The notes under the pieces were generated by a model. It did no database searches. It saw only the letters and a list, made by a program, of their open reading frames with translations, and was not told the DNA's origin. 64,000 nt of DNA from Bradyrhizobium sp. SRS-191 (lineage in GTDB: Bacteria; Pseudomonadota; Alphaproteobacteria; Rhizobiales; Xanthobacteraceae): positions 186,001 through 250,000 of the forward strand of contig NZ_JANBVS010000002.1 in the NCBI RefSeq assembly GCF_024586915.1, in the 5' to 3' direction. The position numbers and the translations under genes were made by a program. Shown piece after piece: positions 63,581 through 64,000 of the stretch. The stretch's first letter is position 1. Every line of letters begins with the position of its first letter.

Positions 63581-64000
63581 ATGGCCGTCTCGCTTTCCGA
63601 AGGCGATCTCGACGACGATTTCGACGAGACCCACGACATCAACGTGACGCCGTTCATCGATGTCATCCTGGTGCTGCTCATCATCTTCATGGTCGCCGCG
63701 CCACTGTCGACCGTCGACCTGCCGATCGACCTGCCGTCATCCAGCGCGTCGCCGCAGAAGAAGCCGGACAAGCCGACCTATGTCTCGATCAAGCCGGACC
63801 TGTCGCTGGCGATCGGGGAAAACCTGGTGAAGCGCGTCGACCTCGTGCGCGAGCTCGACGCGATGACCGATCAGCCGAAGGACCGGCCGATCTTCCTGCG
63901 CGCCGACAAGCTGGTGCCCTATGGCGAGCTGATGGGCGTGCTGGAGCTGCTGCGCGTCGGCGGCTACACCAAGATCAAGCTCGTTGCGCTGGAAGCGCCG
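63581..64000 (+). CDS. exbD: TonB-system protein ExbD (cut by the window end)
   Basis: 140 codons are visible before the window ends, with no stop. The ATG at 63581 lies 6 bases after exbB, with AGCAGG upstream. ExbD signature: one N-terminal helix with the proton-carrying Asp in INVTPFIDVILVLLIIFMVAAPL (about 20-42), then a periplasmic domain DKLVPYGELMGVLELLRVGGYTKIKLVALE. A tonB gene probably follows outside the window. Confidence 0.92.
   Translation, partial: MAVSLSEGDLDDDFDETHDINVTPFIDVILVLLIIFMVAAPLSTVDLPIDLPSSSASPQKKPDKPTYVSIKPDLSLAIGENLVKRVDLVRELDAMTDQPKDRPIFLRADKLVPYGELMGVLELLRVGGYTKIKLVALEAP

Overview
The window is about 64 kb of GC-rich (mid-60s percent by eye) chromosomal DNA with the gene content of a Bradyrhizobium-type alphaproteobacterium (order Hyphomicrobiales, formerly Rhizobiales). 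The genus is inferred from family content, not from a database search. The clues are a type II DAHP synthase, a DUF2865 protein, tandem Kup transporters, an AcpXL/very-long-chain lipid A cluster, a FixK/FNR-type box and a bradyrhizobial-style palindromic repeat. Most of the window is ordinary housekeeping chromosome. I see no phage, insertion sequence, CRISPR array or integrase. About 60 protein genes and one tRNA are supported.

Layout, left to right. Positions 1-4100 hold two similar DNA dyads at the edge, a secreted nuclease-like enzyme with two lectin-like domains, a TauE/SafE exporter and a small phosphoesterase. Positions 4383-7522 hold aroG, a diacylglycerol kinase and a NadE-like protein that has lost the key residues of both active sites. 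Positions 7540-14272 hold two secreted proteins, cysS, a 37-residue membrane ORF, a GNAT protein, citramalate synthase, a palindromic repeat, a glyoxalase-fold protein and a LOG-type hydrolase. Positions 14499-19061 hold an Atm1-like ABC exporter, psd and pssA (phosphatidylethanolamine synthesis) and an RraA-like protein. Positions 19316-23693 hold a hybrid sensor kinase with its Hpt partner and a MotA/MotB-type pair. Positions 23971-30675 hold two tandem Kup K+ transporters, a rhodanese, an aminotransferase and a polyamine-type binding protein. Positions 30728-32452 hold a ClpP-fold secreted protein in lower-GC DNA and a VOC protein.

Positions 32612-36835 are an acpXL-fabZ-fabF2-fabF1-lpxXL unit, read leftward, for building and attaching a very long acyl chain to lipid A. 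The usual rhizobial adh2XL gene is absent from it. Positions 37039-44370 hold a small membrane protein, a ParB-like protein, an AhpD-fold protein, a marR-FUSC-DUF1656-HlyD efflux operon with a clear dyad at its promoter, and a HerA-like ATPase. Positions 44704-45459 hold an hsp20 gene whose leader combines a perfect FNR/FixK-type box, spaced correctly from a -10 element, with a ROSE-like hairpin over the Shine-Dalgarno. Positions 45541-53696 hold hpaD, a Nudix hydrolase, an SH3-like secreted protein, a TPR/GT41 glycosyltransferase, tRNA-Gln(CUG) and a TetR/sulfatase pair. Positions 53718-58680 hold an RND efflux pair divergent from a MarR gene. Positions 58999-64000 hold a small protein and an iron-uptake unit (TonB-dependent receptor, PiuC-type dioxygenase, exbB, and exbD cut by the window end).

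The observations most worth checking are the double-controlled hsp20 leader, the apparently catalytically dead NadE paralogue, the asymmetric ketosynthase pair with no adh2XL in the lipid A cluster, and the nuclease-lectin fusion.
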